Positions 16,714-25,054 of a stretch of DNA of 64,000 bases are shown here, one piece after another. Under the pieces are notes generated by a model, which made no database searches, was not told where the DNA came from, and saw only the letters and a list, made by a program, of their open reading frames with translations. Where the stretch lies: positions 1,736,001 to 1,800,000 of the forward strand of contig NZ_JACHMP010000001.1 in assembly GCF_014204985.1 (NCBI RefSeq), in the 5' to 3' direction. A program made the position numbers and the translations under genes. The stretch is from Streptosporangium becharense. Lineage in GTDB: Bacteria; Actinomycetota; Actinomycetes; Streptosporangiales; Streptosporangiaceae. Within the stretch, counting starts at the first letter, position 1. Each line of letters opens with the position of its first letter.

Positions 16714-17853
16714 GTGAAAGTCCTGATCTCCGGTACGGCGGGTGCGGGCGGGTGGCCGTCCCCGGGCTGCGAGTGCGCCTCCTGCGGCCGGCTCGACCCC
16801 GGCCACCGCCGTCCCACCTCGGTCGTCCTGAGCGGCTCCGTGCGTCTCCCGCCCACCGGCCCGTTCCCCTCCGGTCACCGGGCCTCATCCGGTCCTGACG
16901 GACTCACCGTGACCACCCCCGGCGGCCGTCGCGTCCTGTACGCCGCCCCACTCCGCTCCCCCGTCCCGCAGGACGGGCCCGCCACCCCGCAGGACGGTCT
17001 CCTCCTCCCGTGCGGCGGAGAGGACGGCAGGCGAGCCCTTCCCTCACCGGACGACCGTCCCACCGGCTCGCGAGGCGGGGAGGACGGCTGCGGCCCGGCG
17101 CCGGACCTGGTGCTGGCGGACGTGCTGGAGCGACCGGAGCGTCTGGGAGACCTGCGGCGGCGCGGTCTGGTCGGCCCGCGGACGCACGTGATCGCCGTGG
17201 ACGTCGACCACCGGGTGCCGACCGAGGCCGAGCTGGCCCGGCGGGCGGCGCTGTGGGGGGTGCGCGTCGTGCCGGACGGCACGGTCGTCGACCTCGGTGA
17301 GGCCCCGCCCGCCCCGGCCCCCGTGCCCCGCCGGACCCTGTTGCTCGGTGGCAGCCGTTCCGGCAAGTCCGCCGAGGCCGAGCTGCGGCTGGCGGCCGAA
17401 CCCGGGGTCCTGTACGTCGCGACCGGGCCGTCGGGCGAGGGCGACCCCGAGTGGCTGCGCCGGATCGAGGCGCACCGGCACCGCAGGCCCGCCCACTGGG
17501 GCACGACCGAGACCACCGACCTCGCCGGCCTGCTCCGGTCTGCCACGATCCCGCTGCTGATCGACGGGCTCGGCACCTGGGTGGCCGCGGTGTTCGACGA
17601 GTGTGACGCCTGGTCCGGCGAGAACGGCCGGGACGCGGTCGCGGCCCGGTTCGACGAACTGGTCGACGCCTGGCGGCGGGCCCGGGTCCGGGTCGTGGCG
17701 GTCTCCGACGAGGTCGGTCTCGGCGTGGTGCCCGCCACCTCCGGCGGCCGGTTGTTCCGCGACGCCCTGGGCCGGTTGAACCAGCGCCTCGCCGGGGAGT
17801 CCGAGGACGTCGCCCTCGTCGTGGCCGGCCGCCTCCTTCCCCTCCCGATCTGA
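16714..17853 (+). CDS. cobU: Fused degenerate MBL-like domain + adenosylcobinamide kinase/guanylyltransferase
   Basis: The C-terminal part (about residues 205-379) is CobU, which phosphorylates adenosylcobinamide and transfers GMP to it in late coenzyme B12 synthesis. Visible are the P-loop GGSRSGKS near residue 211, IEAHRHRRPAHW with the histidine that would carry GMP, and a final VVAGRLLPL. The N-terminal 200 residues begin like a metallo-beta-lactamase fold protein (SGTAGAGGWPSPGCECASC) but show no HxHxDH metal motif, so this half is probably structural or degenerate. Long CobU forms of this kind are known in actinomycetes. cobS lies 308 bases downstream on the same strand. Confidence 0.9.
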   Translation: MKVLISGTAGAGGWPSPGCECASCGRLDPGHRRPTSVVLSGSVRLPPTGPFPSGHRASSGPDGLTVTTPGGRRVLYAAPLRSPVPQDGPATPQDGLLLPCGGEDGRRALPSPDDRPTGSRGGEDGCGPAPDLVLADVLERPERLGDLRRRGLVGPRTHVIAVDVDHRVPTEAELARRAALWGVRVVPDGTVVDLGEAPPAPAPVPRRTLLLGGSRSGKSAEAELRLAAEPGVLYVATGPSGEGDPEWLRRIEAHRHRRPAHWGTTETTDLAGLLRSATIPLLIDGLGTWVAAVFDECDAWSGENGRDAVAARFDELVDAWRRARVRVVAVSDEVGLGVVPATSGGRLFRDALGRLNQRLAGESEDVALVVAGRLLPLPI

Positions 17854-17860
17854 CTTCTCC

Positions 17861-17936
17861 GTCTGGCTTCTCCATCCCCCTCCCGGTCTGACCTCCCGGT
17901 CTGGCTCCTCCATCCCCCTCCCGGTCTGACCTGCCC
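17861..17936 (+). repeat. Two 38-bp tandem repeats copying the cobU 3' end
   Basis: Units at 17861-17898 and 17899-17936 differ at a few bases. Each contains CCCCCTCCCGGTCTGA, which is nearly the same as the end of cobU itself including its TGA (17838-17853). The array thus looks like slippage duplication of the gene end. Confidence 0.85.
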
Positions 17937-18147
17937 ATCGTCCCGGCCTGGCCCGACCGTCAGCCCGCCCCACGGCCTGATCCCGCCGCCGACCTCCCTC
18001 CGGCCTCCCCCACCGACAGCCCCGCCCCGCTGACGTCCTTGCCACCATCGGCCTCGCCACTGCCACCCTCACCCCGTCGTCGCCCTCACCCCGTCATGGT
18101 CCGCTTCCGCCCGGCGCGGGCAGCGCGTTCCCGGTGGGACGGCAGGC

Positions 18148-18161
18148 TACGATCGTCGATC
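18148..18161 (+). promoter_or_regulatory. Probable leaderless -10 box of cobS
   Basis: TACGAT lies eight bases before GTG 18162. No ribosome site precedes this GTG. Confidence 0.5.
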
Positions 18162-19124
18162 GTGTCTGGCAGCCAGCCCCCGGAGACCCCGTCGTCGTTC
18201 GCCGACGGGGTGCGTCTCGCGATCGGTACGCTCAGCGTCTTCCCGGTCCGGCCGGGGATCGTCGACCGCCGGGCCGGGGGCATCGCGATGGCGGTCGCCC
18301 CGATGGTGGGAGCGGCGATCGGAATCTGCGGCGGGCTGGTGCTCGCGGTGGCGATGTGGCTGGGGACGACACCGCTCCTGGCGTCGGTGCTGGCCGTCGC
18401 GACCGTGGCGCTGCTGACCCGGGGACTGCACCTGGACGGGTTGGCCGACCTCGCCGACGGGCTGGGCAGCGGCAGACCGGCCGAACGCGCGCTGGAGATC
18501 ATGAAGCGCTCCGACATCGGCCCGTTCGGTGTGGTGACACTGCTGTTCACCGTGCTGGCGCAGGTGGCGGCCCTGGCGGAGCTCACCGCCACGGGGGCGG
18601 GCCCGATCGCGATGGTCACGGCCTGCACGGCCGGGAGGCTGGCTCTCACCTGGGCCTGCCGCACGGGCGTCCCCGCCGCCCGTGCCGACGGGCTCGGCAG
18701 AATGGTGGCGGGCACCGTGCGACGGGGTGTCGCGGCGATCGTCACCGCCCTGGTGCTCGCGCTCACCGCGCTCCTGGCCCTGCCCGACCGCGACACGGTC
18801 TTCGGCCCGTGGTTGTCCGACTCGTTCGTCCGGTCTCTTCTACTCGGCTGGCTGGAGGACGGTTACCGGATGACCCGGGAGATCGCCGTGTCATCCGCCG
18901 CGGAGGCCCCCGGCCCGGTGAGCACCATGCTCCTGCCCTGGACGGGGGTGCCGCAGGCCGTGTGGGGCCTGCCCGCGGCCGTGCTCGCGGGGCTGCTGGC
19001 CGCCTGGATGGTACGGCGCAGGGCGGTGCGACGACTCGGTGGTGTCACCGGGGACGTGCTCGGCGCCGTCGTCGAGATCGCCACCGCCATGACGTTGCTG
19101 GCGTGTGCCGTCCTCGTGGGCTGA
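18162..19124 (+). CDS. cobS: Adenosylcobinamide-GDP ribazoletransferase (cobalamin synthase)
   Basis: Integral membrane enzyme that joins adenosylcobinamide-GDP with alpha-ribazole in the final assembly of the B12 nucleotide loop. The 320-residue protein has the family motif LHLDGLADLADGLGSG near residue 90 and about seven hydrophobic helices. GTG at 18162 is chosen because TACGAT stands just upstream; the frame continues 41 codons further out but that part overlaps low-complexity spacer. With cobU it forms the late steps of the pathway; cobT is not in the window. Confidence 0.93.
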   Translation: MSGSQPPETPSSFADGVRLAIGTLSVFPVRPGIVDRRAGGIAMAVAPMVGAAIGICGGLVLAVAMWLGTTPLLASVLAVATVALLTRGLHLDGLADLADGLGSGRPAERALEIMKRSDIGPFGVVTLLFTVLAQVAALAELTATGAGPIAMVTACTAGRLALTWACRTGVPAARADGLGRMVAGTVRRGVAAIVTALVLALTALLALPDRDTVFGPWLSDSFVRSLLLGWLEDGYRMTREIAVSSAAEAPGPVSTMLLPWTGVPQAVWGLPAAVLAGLLAAWMVRRRAVRRLGGVTGDVLGAVVEIATAMTLLACAVLVG

Positions 19125-19170
19125 CGTCCCCCACAGGCCGTGGCCCAGCCCGACCCGTTCGGCGGTTACG

Positions 19171-19230
19171 CCCCGGGGCTCGCGCTGACGCCCTGGAGCT
19201 CGCGCTGACGCCCCGGGGCTCGCGCTGACG
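19171..19230. repeat. Three 20-bp tandem repeats after cobS
   Basis: CCCCGGGGCTCGCGCTGACG occurs at 19171-19190 and again at 19211-19230, with a middle copy differing at three positions. No coding function is seen in this convergent gap. Confidence 0.9.
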
Positions 19231-19327
19231 CCCCTCACAAGCTGGCGGTCCCACCCGCCGCCCCCGCGCGGCGACCCGCCCCGCCGCCCGCCTCGGGGAA
19301 CCGCTCTGACCGCCCGCGCTCGTCCCC

Positions 19328-20266
19328 TCAGACCTCCTGGGAGACGGGACGCCCGACCGGCTTGATCCTGAACAGCACCACCGTGACCGCCGTGACCAGC
19401 ACGCAGCCGACCAGCCCGGTGATCCCGGCGACGACCAGGCTGGGCGGTTCGGCTGCGTCGCCGACGAGCAGGACGAGGGCCGCCGAGCCGTTGAGGGAAC
19501 CGTGACCGATCGCCGCGGGCCAGACGCTGCCGGAGCGGAGACGGGACCAGCCGAGCAGTGCGCCGAAGGCCACGCAGAAGATCATGAACGTCGGGGCGGC
19601 CCACGCGCCGAGCTCCGGGTAGTTGTATCCGCGCAAGGTGAGCGGGAAGTGCCACAGCCCCCAGATCAGCCCGGACACCAGCAGCGCCTTCCAGGTGCCC
19701 AGCGGCGCCAGCCACGGCAGCAGCCAGCCGCGCCATCCCCACTCCTCGCCGAAGGCAGCGATCGTGTTGATCAGCGGGGCGATCAGGAAGGCCGACGCCA
19801 CCTGTGCGGCGACCAGCGCCCATGGGTCCAGGGAGATCGCCTGCCCGCCCGAGGCGGCCTCGAGGCTCCGCCGGAACAGGCTGAGACCCTGCAGGTCGAC
19901 GGAGAGCACCCCGAGGGCGGCGCTGAGCGCGATCGCCGCGATGACCAGCACTGGGGTGCCGAGCCACGCCACGGCGACGAGGGCGACGGTGCGTCCCCGG
20001 CGCTCCCCCAGGGTCAGCCCCGTGCTCCGGGCCCACTCTCGCCAGGTCGTCCCGGGCTCGCCGCGTCGTCTGCCGGACAGCCACACGGCGAGAACACCGA
20101 GGGCCGGGGTGAACATCATCGCCAGGGCGGCGAGCGTGAGGGTCGGCGAGCCCAGCGGGTGGTCCGCAAGCCAGACGGGAAGGGCGAACAGCCAGGACAG
20201 GCCGAACGCGACGAGCAGGAACAGCCACAGCTCGGCTGGACGGCGGGACACGCCATCTCCTCGCAT
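19328..20266 (-). CDS. CPBP-family intramembrane metalloprotease homologue
   Basis: Multispanning protein of 312 residues with the CAAX-protease/bacteriocin-processing signature: EEWGWRGWLLP (the EExxxR motif, near residue 172), GLWHFPLTL and the later GHGSLNGS, which together supply Glu and His metal ligands. ATG at 20266 has AAAGGAG seven bases upstream. Members process prenylated or secreted peptides, or act as immunity factors for bacteriocins, but most bacterial homologues have no known substrate. No peptide precursor is adjacent. The gene stands between convergent cobS and the DUF1648 gene. Confidence 0.87.
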   Translation of the reverse strand: MRGDGVSRRPAELWLFLLVAFGLSWLFALPVWLADHPLGSPTLTLAALAMMFTPALGVLAVWLSGRRRGEPGTTWREWARSTGLTLGERRGRTVALVAVAWLGTPVLVIAAIALSAALGVLSVDLQGLSLFRRSLEAASGGQAISLDPWALVAAQVASAFLIAPLINTIAAFGEEWGWRGWLLPWLAPLGTWKALLVSGLIWGLWHFPLTLRGYNYPELGAWAAPTFMIFCVAFGALLGWSRLRSGSVWPAAIGHGSLNGSAALVLLVGDAAEPPSLVVAGITGLVGCVLVTAVTVVLFRIKPVGRPVSQEV

Positions 20267-20428
20267 CGGGCATCTCCTTTCACGCGGCTCTCCGCCGCGG
20301 GCACGGGAACGGGCAGGGCTCAAGGGGGGCGGGGGCAGGAACCGGCAGGGCTCAGGGTCGAGCGGGGCTCGACGGGGAAACGGGCCGGAGGGTCGGGTAC
20401 GGAAGCGGTCCGGGAGTGCGGAGCCGGG

Positions 20429-21427
20429 TCAGTGCCGGGACGCGGAACCGGTGGCGTGCTTGGCGACCAGGGTGTTGAGCAGCGCGGCGCCGCTGTCCGC
20501 GTCGTCGACCGAGATGGCGAACCGGCCACCGGAGACGTAACCCACGACGAGGCACTCTCCGCCGCGGAGCATCACCGTGGAGGACCCGGGCAGGCCCCGC
20601 ATGCCCCAGCCGCCGACCTGGGAGGGGAACAGCTCCTCCGACCAGGCCCGCTCCACCTTGGCGAGCGGGATGCGCCGGCGGGGGAGGCGCAGCGGCCCGT
20701 GGGAGACGGACAGGCCGTCGTCGGTGATCTGCACCTGCACGGAGCTGAAGGTCACGCCGACGAGGCCGACGACGAGCGTGATCCCCGCCGGGATCAGGAG
20801 CGTGCGGTCGTCGCCGGTCAGGGCGAACACGCACAGCGCCGCGCCCGCGGTCAGGGCGGCCACGCCGACCGCGGTGAGCCAGCCGTTGCGCAGTGAGGAG
20901 ACCCACACGGCGCGCTGGTCGCCGCGGAGCCGGATCCGGCGCTCCGGGACTCCGGCCGACGGTGACACCTCGTCGGGCCCGGGGCGTGCGACGAGCGCGC
21001 CGAGGGCCGCACCGGCGAGCAGTCCCGCGAACGGCACCGCCGCACCCCAGGCGAGGTCGCCTGCCTCCCGCCAGTCGGGGACGTCGAGGTTGGCCCAGAC
21101 CGTGGCCGCCTGCAGCCCCAGGACGAACAGGCCGCCGCCGCCCAGCATGGCGCCGACCGCCGTGCGACCCGCCCGCCGCCCGAGCACCCGTGCCCGGCCG
21201 ACGGCCGACGTGCAGGCGGCGATCATGATCGCCGCCCACAGGCCCACCCCGACCAGGAGCGCGACGGCGAACGACGCCGACCGGTCAGGGGCGCCCGACA
21301 GCCCCCAGTGGACGGCCACCGGGTCGGGCAGCCGGTCGCGCAGCGCGAACGGGACGGCCACCAACGTGATGGTCACGAGCGCGAACCAGACGGTGGCCAT
21401 GACAAGAAAACGGCCTCGCAGACCCAT
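20429..21427 (-). CDS. DUF1648 membrane protein
   Basis: The 332-residue protein has an N-terminal hydrophobic helix followed by LPDPVAVHWGLSGAPD, the DUF1648 hallmark, then about six further helices and a C-terminal part with beta-strand character that resembles a PH-like domain. Function is unknown; relatives include the SdpI-type immunity proteins of Bacillus. AAGGAAAG stands before ATG 21427, while an earlier ATG at 21469 overlaps the GntR stop as ATGA. Either way it is in an operon behind the GntR repressor, so it is probably the regulated target. Confidence 0.75.
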   Translation of the reverse strand: MGLRGRFLVMATVWFALVTITLVAVPFALRDRLPDPVAVHWGLSGAPDRSASFAVALLVGVGLWAAIMIAACTSAVGRARVLGRRAGRTAVGAMLGGGGLFVLGLQAATVWANLDVPDWREAGDLAWGAAVPFAGLLAGAALGALVARPGPDEVSPSAGVPERRIRLRGDQRAVWVSSLRNGWLTAVGVAALTAGAALCVFALTGDDRTLLIPAGITLVVGLVGVTFSSVQVQITDDGLSVSHGPLRLPRRRIPLAKVERAWSEELFPSQVGGWGMRGLPGSSTVMLRGGECLVVGYVSGGRFAISVDDADSGAALLNTLVAKHATGSASRH

Positions 21428-21465
21428 AGCGATCTTTCCTTCCGGGGACCGGGCGCCGGGCCCGG

Positions 21466-21813
21466 TCATGAGAGCTCCCTGATGAGCTCGATGACGTCGT
21501 CGTGGCGGTAGCCGTACTGCACCGCCTCGGCGAGCAGAGCGCGCAGCTTCTCCTCGATCACGCTGCGCGGGTCGGGACGGCTGAGGATGCTCACACCGCG
21601 GCCGCGGCGGAACTCCAGCACCCCCTCGTCGCGCAGCTCGCGCAGAGCGCGCAGCACGGTGTTGGCGTTGACGCCGAGCGCCGCGGCCATGTCACGGGCG
21701 GGCGGAAGCCGGTCGCCCGGAGCGTACGACCCCTCGGCGACGGCGCGCCTGATCGCCTCGGCGACCTGCTCGTGCAGGGGCCGGGGATCGTGGAGATCTA
21801 AGGTGAGCAACAT
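21466..21813 (-). CDS. GntR-family (YtrA-like) transcriptional regulator
   Basis: Short GntR protein of 115 residues. The winged helix-turn-helix spans about residues 8-78, with [38 protein letters not shown] and a GRGVSIL wing. The small helical tail without an acyl-binding or aminotransferase domain is typical of the YtrA subfamily, which usually represses an operon containing itself and membrane genes. It is co-transcribed with the DUF1648 gene and is divergent to pepA. Inverted repeats at 21817-21831 and 21844-21870 in the shared region are candidate operators. Confidence 0.92.
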   Translation of the reverse strand: MLLTLDLHDPRPLHEQVAEAIRRAVAEGSYAPGDRLPPARDMAAALGVNANTVLRALRELRDEGVLEFRRGRGVSILSRPDPRSVIEEKLRALLAEAVQYGYRHDDVIELIRELS

Positions 21814-21816
21814 GAT

Positions 21817-21870
21817 GCTAGCGACATTAGCACTATTTTCCGCGATGGTGCCACTCCTGATAGCACCATC
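21817..21870. promoter_or_regulatory. Candidate GntR operators in gntR-pepA region
   Basis: GATGGTGC (21844-21851) and GCACCATC (21863-21870) are exact inverted repeats eleven bases apart. GCTA-N7-TAGC lies at 21817-21831, just upstream of the repressor start. TAGCAC occurs in both elements. Autoregulation by the adjacent GntR protein is inferred. Confidence 0.5.
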
Positions 21871-21926
21871 GGGGCGGCACGATTCGTAGGACGAACCCTC
21901 GTTTATGCGTACTGAGCAAGCGGGAC

Positions 21927-21940
21927 TAGCATCGGCCTAC
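21927..21940 (+). promoter_or_regulatory. Probable leaderless -10 box of pepA
   Basis: TAGCAT lies eight bases before GTG 21941, and there is no ribosome site. If a longer frame from 21905 were used, this box would fall inside the gene. Confidence 0.5.
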
Positions 21941-23437
21941 GTGACCACTGTGCGGCTGAACCCAACTGACAACGCTGTCTCGTTCGACACCGACGCCCTG
22001 GTCGTCGGCGTCCACACCGGACCGGACGGCCTCGTGACCGCCCCGGGGGCCGAGGGCCTCGACGACGCGCTCGGCGGCAGACTCGCGGCGACGCTCGGCA
22101 GCGTCGGCGCGAAGGGCCAGGCCGGAGAGGTCTCCAAGATCCCGACCTTCGGCGCGCTGACCGCGCCGCTGCTGGTCGTCGTCGGCCTGGGCGACGCCCC
22201 CGAGGGCGACTACGACGCCGAAGCCCTGCGCCGCGCCGCCGGCGCGGCGGTCCGCACCCTGCCGGGCACCGCCCGGGTGGCGCTCGCCCTGCCCGCCGCG
22301 AACGCCGAGCAGGCCGGAGCGGTGGCCCTGGGCGGCCTGCTGGGCGCCTACTCCTTCACCAAGTACCGCACCGGCGACGACACGGCCGCCCCGGTGGGCG
22401 AGGTGACCGTGCTGAGCCGCGCCGAGGGCGCCGAGGCCACGGTCGGGCGCGCCACCACCCTGGCCGAGTCGGTCTCGCTGGTCCGCGACCTGGTCAACAC
22501 CCCGCCGTCCGACCTGTGGCCCGCCCGGTTCGCCGAGATCGCCGAGCAGGTGGGCACCGAGGCCGGCCTCGCGGTCGAGGTCCTCGACGAAAAGGGCCTG
22601 AAGGAGGGCGGCTACGGCGGCATCCTCGCCGTCGGGCAGGGCTCGGCCAACCCGCCGCGGCTGGTCCGCCTCGCCTACAGCCACCCCGACGCGGCCAAGA
22701 CGCTCGCGTTCGTCGGCAAGGGCATCACCTTCGACTCGGGCGGCCTGTCGCTCAAGCCGTCGGCCTCGATGGACTGGATGAAGTCCGACATGGGTGGCGC
22801 GGGTGCCGTCTTCGGCGCGCTCCTCGCGATCGCCCGGCTGGGCCTGAAGATCAACGCGGTCGGCTACCTCTGCCTGGCCGAGAACATGCCGAGCGGCACC
22901 GCGCAGCGTCCCTCCGACGTGTTCACCAGCTTCGCCGGCAAGACGGTCGAGGTGCTCGACACCGACGCCGAGGGCCGCCTGGTGCTGATCGACGGCATCG
23001 CCCGCGCCGGCCAGGACGACCCGGACGTCATCGTCGACGTCGCCACCCTCACCGGCGCGCAGATCGTCGCGCTGGGCTGGCGGACGGCGGGCGTCATGGG
23101 CAACGACGACGACCTGCGCGACGAGGTCGTCGCCGTGGCCGGCGAGCAGGGCGAGGCCGCCTGGCCCATGCCCCTGCCCGAGGAGCTCCGCAAGGGCCTC
23201 GACTCCCCCGTGGCCGACATCGCCAACCTGCACCCCGAGCGTTTCGGCGGGATGCTGACGGCGGCCCTCTTCCTGCGGGAGTTCGTGCCGGAGGGAGTCC
23301 GCTGGGCCCACATCGACATGGCCGGTCCCGCCTTCAACAAGGGTGAGGCCCACGGCTACACGCCGAAGGGCGGCACCGGGGCGATCACCCGGACGCTCGT
23401 CGGTCTCGCCGAGCGCTATGCGGGCATGACGTCGTAG
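21941..23437 (+). CDS. pepA: Leucyl aminopeptidase (M17)
   Basis: Two-zinc cytosolic aminopeptidase that removes N-terminal residues from peptides and helps turnover of short peptides, including Cys-Gly. The 498 residues include the C-terminal catalytic domain with GKGITFDSGGLSLKPS (near residue 258) and DTDAEGRLVL (near residue 341), the metal and active-site segments of family M17. GTG at 21941 follows a -10 box; the codons upstream do not resemble the family. Position before the 2-oxo acid dehydrogenase genes matches other actinomycetes. The divergent GntR gene may share its control region. Confidence 0.95.
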   Translation: MTTVRLNPTDNAVSFDTDALVVGVHTGPDGLVTAPGAEGLDDALGGRLAATLGSVGAKGQAGEVSKIPTFGALTAPLLVVVGLGDAPEGDYDAEALRRAAGAAVRTLPGTARVALALPAANAEQAGAVALGGLLGAYSFTKYRTGDDTAAPVGEVTVLSRAEGAEATVGRATTLAESVSLVRDLVNTPPSDLWPARFAEIAEQVGTEAGLAVEVLDEKGLKEGGYGGILAVGQGSANPPRLVRLAYSHPDAAKTLAFVGKGITFDSGGLSLKPSASMDWMKSDMGGAGAVFGALLAIARLGLKINAVGYLCLAENMPSGTAQRPSDVFTSFAGKTVEVLDTDAEGRLVLIDGIARAGQDDPDVIVDVATLTGAQIVALGWRTAGVMGNDDDLRDEVVAVAGEQGEAAWPMPLPEELRKGLDSPVADIANLHPERFGGMLTAALFLREFVPEGVRWAHIDMAGPAFNKGEAHGYTPKGGTGAITRTLVGLAERYAGMTS

Positions 23438-23640
23438 TCGTCGCCGCGCAAGCGGGTCACATACGACGTAGACAGATGAAAAGATGCGGTTGCCGGGGCC
23501 AGGCCGAGAGCGGGCACCGGCGCAGCGTCGAGCCGGACCCGGCCGCGCCATGGATACGATCAAGGATCCGCGAGGCCGGCTCGGGTCCGGGCCGGGCGCG
23601 ACCGTGAACACGGTATTCCGATCCGACAAGGAGCTTTCCT

Positions 23641-25020
23641 GTGGCTGATGGCAGCGGCCCCTACGACATCGTCGTCCTGGGTGGCGGTAGCGGTGGGTAC
23701 GCCTGTGCCCTGCGGGCGGCCGAGCTGGGCAAGACGGTCGCGCTGATCGAGAAGGACAAGATCGGCGGCACTTGCCTGCACCGGGGGTGCATCCCCACCA
23801 AGGCTCTTCTGCACTCCGCGGAAGTGGCCGACGAGACCCGGGAGAGCGCGGCCTTCGGCGTCAAGGCCCGGTTCGAGGGCATCGACGTGCCCTCGGTCCA
23901 CGCGTTCAAGGACAAGATCGTCAGTCGCGCCTGGCGGGGCGTGCAGGGCCTGCTCAAGAGCAAGGGCATCACGATCGTCGAGGGCGAGGGCCGCCTCGCG
24001 GGCCCGAACCGGGTGGCCGTCGGTTCCGAGGTGTACGAGGGCCGCAACATCGTGCTGGCCACGGGTTCGGCGCCCAGGTCGCTGCCCGGCCTGGAGATCG
24101 ACGGTGAGCGGGTCATCACCAGCGAGCACGCGCTCAGGCTCGACCGGGTGCCCACCTCGGTGGTCGTCCTGGGCGGCGGCGTCATCGGTGTCGAGTTCGC
24201 CAGCATCTGGCGTTCCTTCGGCGCCGAGGTGACCATCGTCGAGGCCCTGCCGCACCTGCTCCCGCTCGAGGAGGAGTCCAGCTCCAAGCTGCTGGAGCGC
24301 GCCTTCCGCCGCCGCGGCATCAAGCAGGAGCTGGGCGTCTTCTTCGACGGCGTCAAGACCACCGACACCGGCGTGGTCGTCACCCTGGCGAACGGCAAGA
24401 CCATCGACGCCGAGCTGCTGCTCGTGGCGGTCGGTCGCGGCGCCGTCACCGCCGGCATGGGTTTCGAGGAGGCGGGCGTCGCGATCGAGCGCGGCACCGT
24501 CACCGTGGACGAGTTCTGCCAGACCAGCGTTCCGGGCGTGTACGCGGTCGGCGACCTCATCCCGACCCTGCAGCTGGCCCACGCCGGCTTCGCCGAGGGC
24601 ATCCTGGTGGCCGAGCACATCGCCGGCCTGAACCCCGTGCCGATCGACTACGACGGCGTGCCGCGGATCACCTACTCCGACCCCGAGGTCGCCTCGGTGG
24701 GCATCACCTCCGCACAGGCCCGGGAGCGCGGTCACGAGATCGTCGAGTTCACCTACGACCTCGCGGGCAACCCCAAGAGCCAGATCCTGCAGACGCAGGG
24801 TGCGGTCAAGGTCATCGCCCAGAAGGACGGCCCGGTGCTCGGTGTCCACATGGTCGGCCGCCGTATCGGCGAGCTCGTGACCGAGGGTCAGCTGATCTAC
24901 AACTGGGAGGCGCTCCCCTCCGAGGTGGCGCAGCTCATCCACGCGCACCCGACCCAGTCCGAGGCCGTCGGCGAGGCGATGCTGGCGCTGGCCGGCAAGC
25001 CGCTGCACGTCCACAACTAA
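23641..25020 (+). CDS. lpdA: Dihydrolipoyl dehydrogenase (E3)
   Basis: FAD flavoprotein of 459 residues that reoxidises the dihydrolipoyl group of E2 with NAD. Visible are the FAD-binding GGGSGGYACA, the redox disulfide C45/C50 in GGTCLHRGCIPTKAL, the NAD-binding GGGVIGVEFAS, the second FAD site YAVGDL, and the active-site base H436 with E441 in HPTQSE. GTG at 23641 has AAGGAG seven bases upstream. It precedes the E2 gene by 34 bases in one operon. No E1 gene is adjacent, so the E1 partner must be encoded elsewhere. Confidence 0.96.
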   Translation: MADGSGPYDIVVLGGGSGGYACALRAAELGKTVALIEKDKIGGTCLHRGCIPTKALLHSAEVADETRESAAFGVKARFEGIDVPSVHAFKDKIVSRAWRGVQGLLKSKGITIVEGEGRLAGPNRVAVGSEVYEGRNIVLATGSAPRSLPGLEIDGERVITSEHALRLDRVPTSVVVLGGGVIGVEFASIWRSFGAEVTIVEALPHLLPLEEESSSKLLERAFRRRGIKQELGVFFDGVKTTDTGVVVTLANGKTIDAELLLVAVGRGAVTAGMGFEEAGVAIERGTVTVDEFCQTSVPGVYAVGDLIPTLQLAHAGFAEGILVAEHIAGLNPVPIDYDGVPRITYSDPEVASVGITSAQARERGHEIVEFTYDLAGNPKSQILQTQGAVKVIAQKDGPVLGVHMVGRRIGELVTEGQLIYNWEALPSEVAQLIHAHPTQSEAVGEAMLALAGKPLHVHN

Positions 25021-25054
25021 GTAAGCCCTCCCCGGAACGCGAGAGAAGACACCA

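Larger units (their letters stand above)
17854..18161. other. Intergenic region between cobU and cobS
   Basis: No gene is supported in these 308 bases. The first part is a pyrimidine-rich tandem repeat (listed separately) that repeats the last codons of cobU. The middle is C-rich low-complexity DNA with many CCGCCC and CACC runs. The right end carries the cobS promoter box TACGAT. Confidence 0.7.

Noticed and set aside
19171..19230. 20-bp repeats as phage attachment or integration site
   Set aside because: No integrase, tRNA end or mobile gene is present; the pattern is simple tandem duplication.
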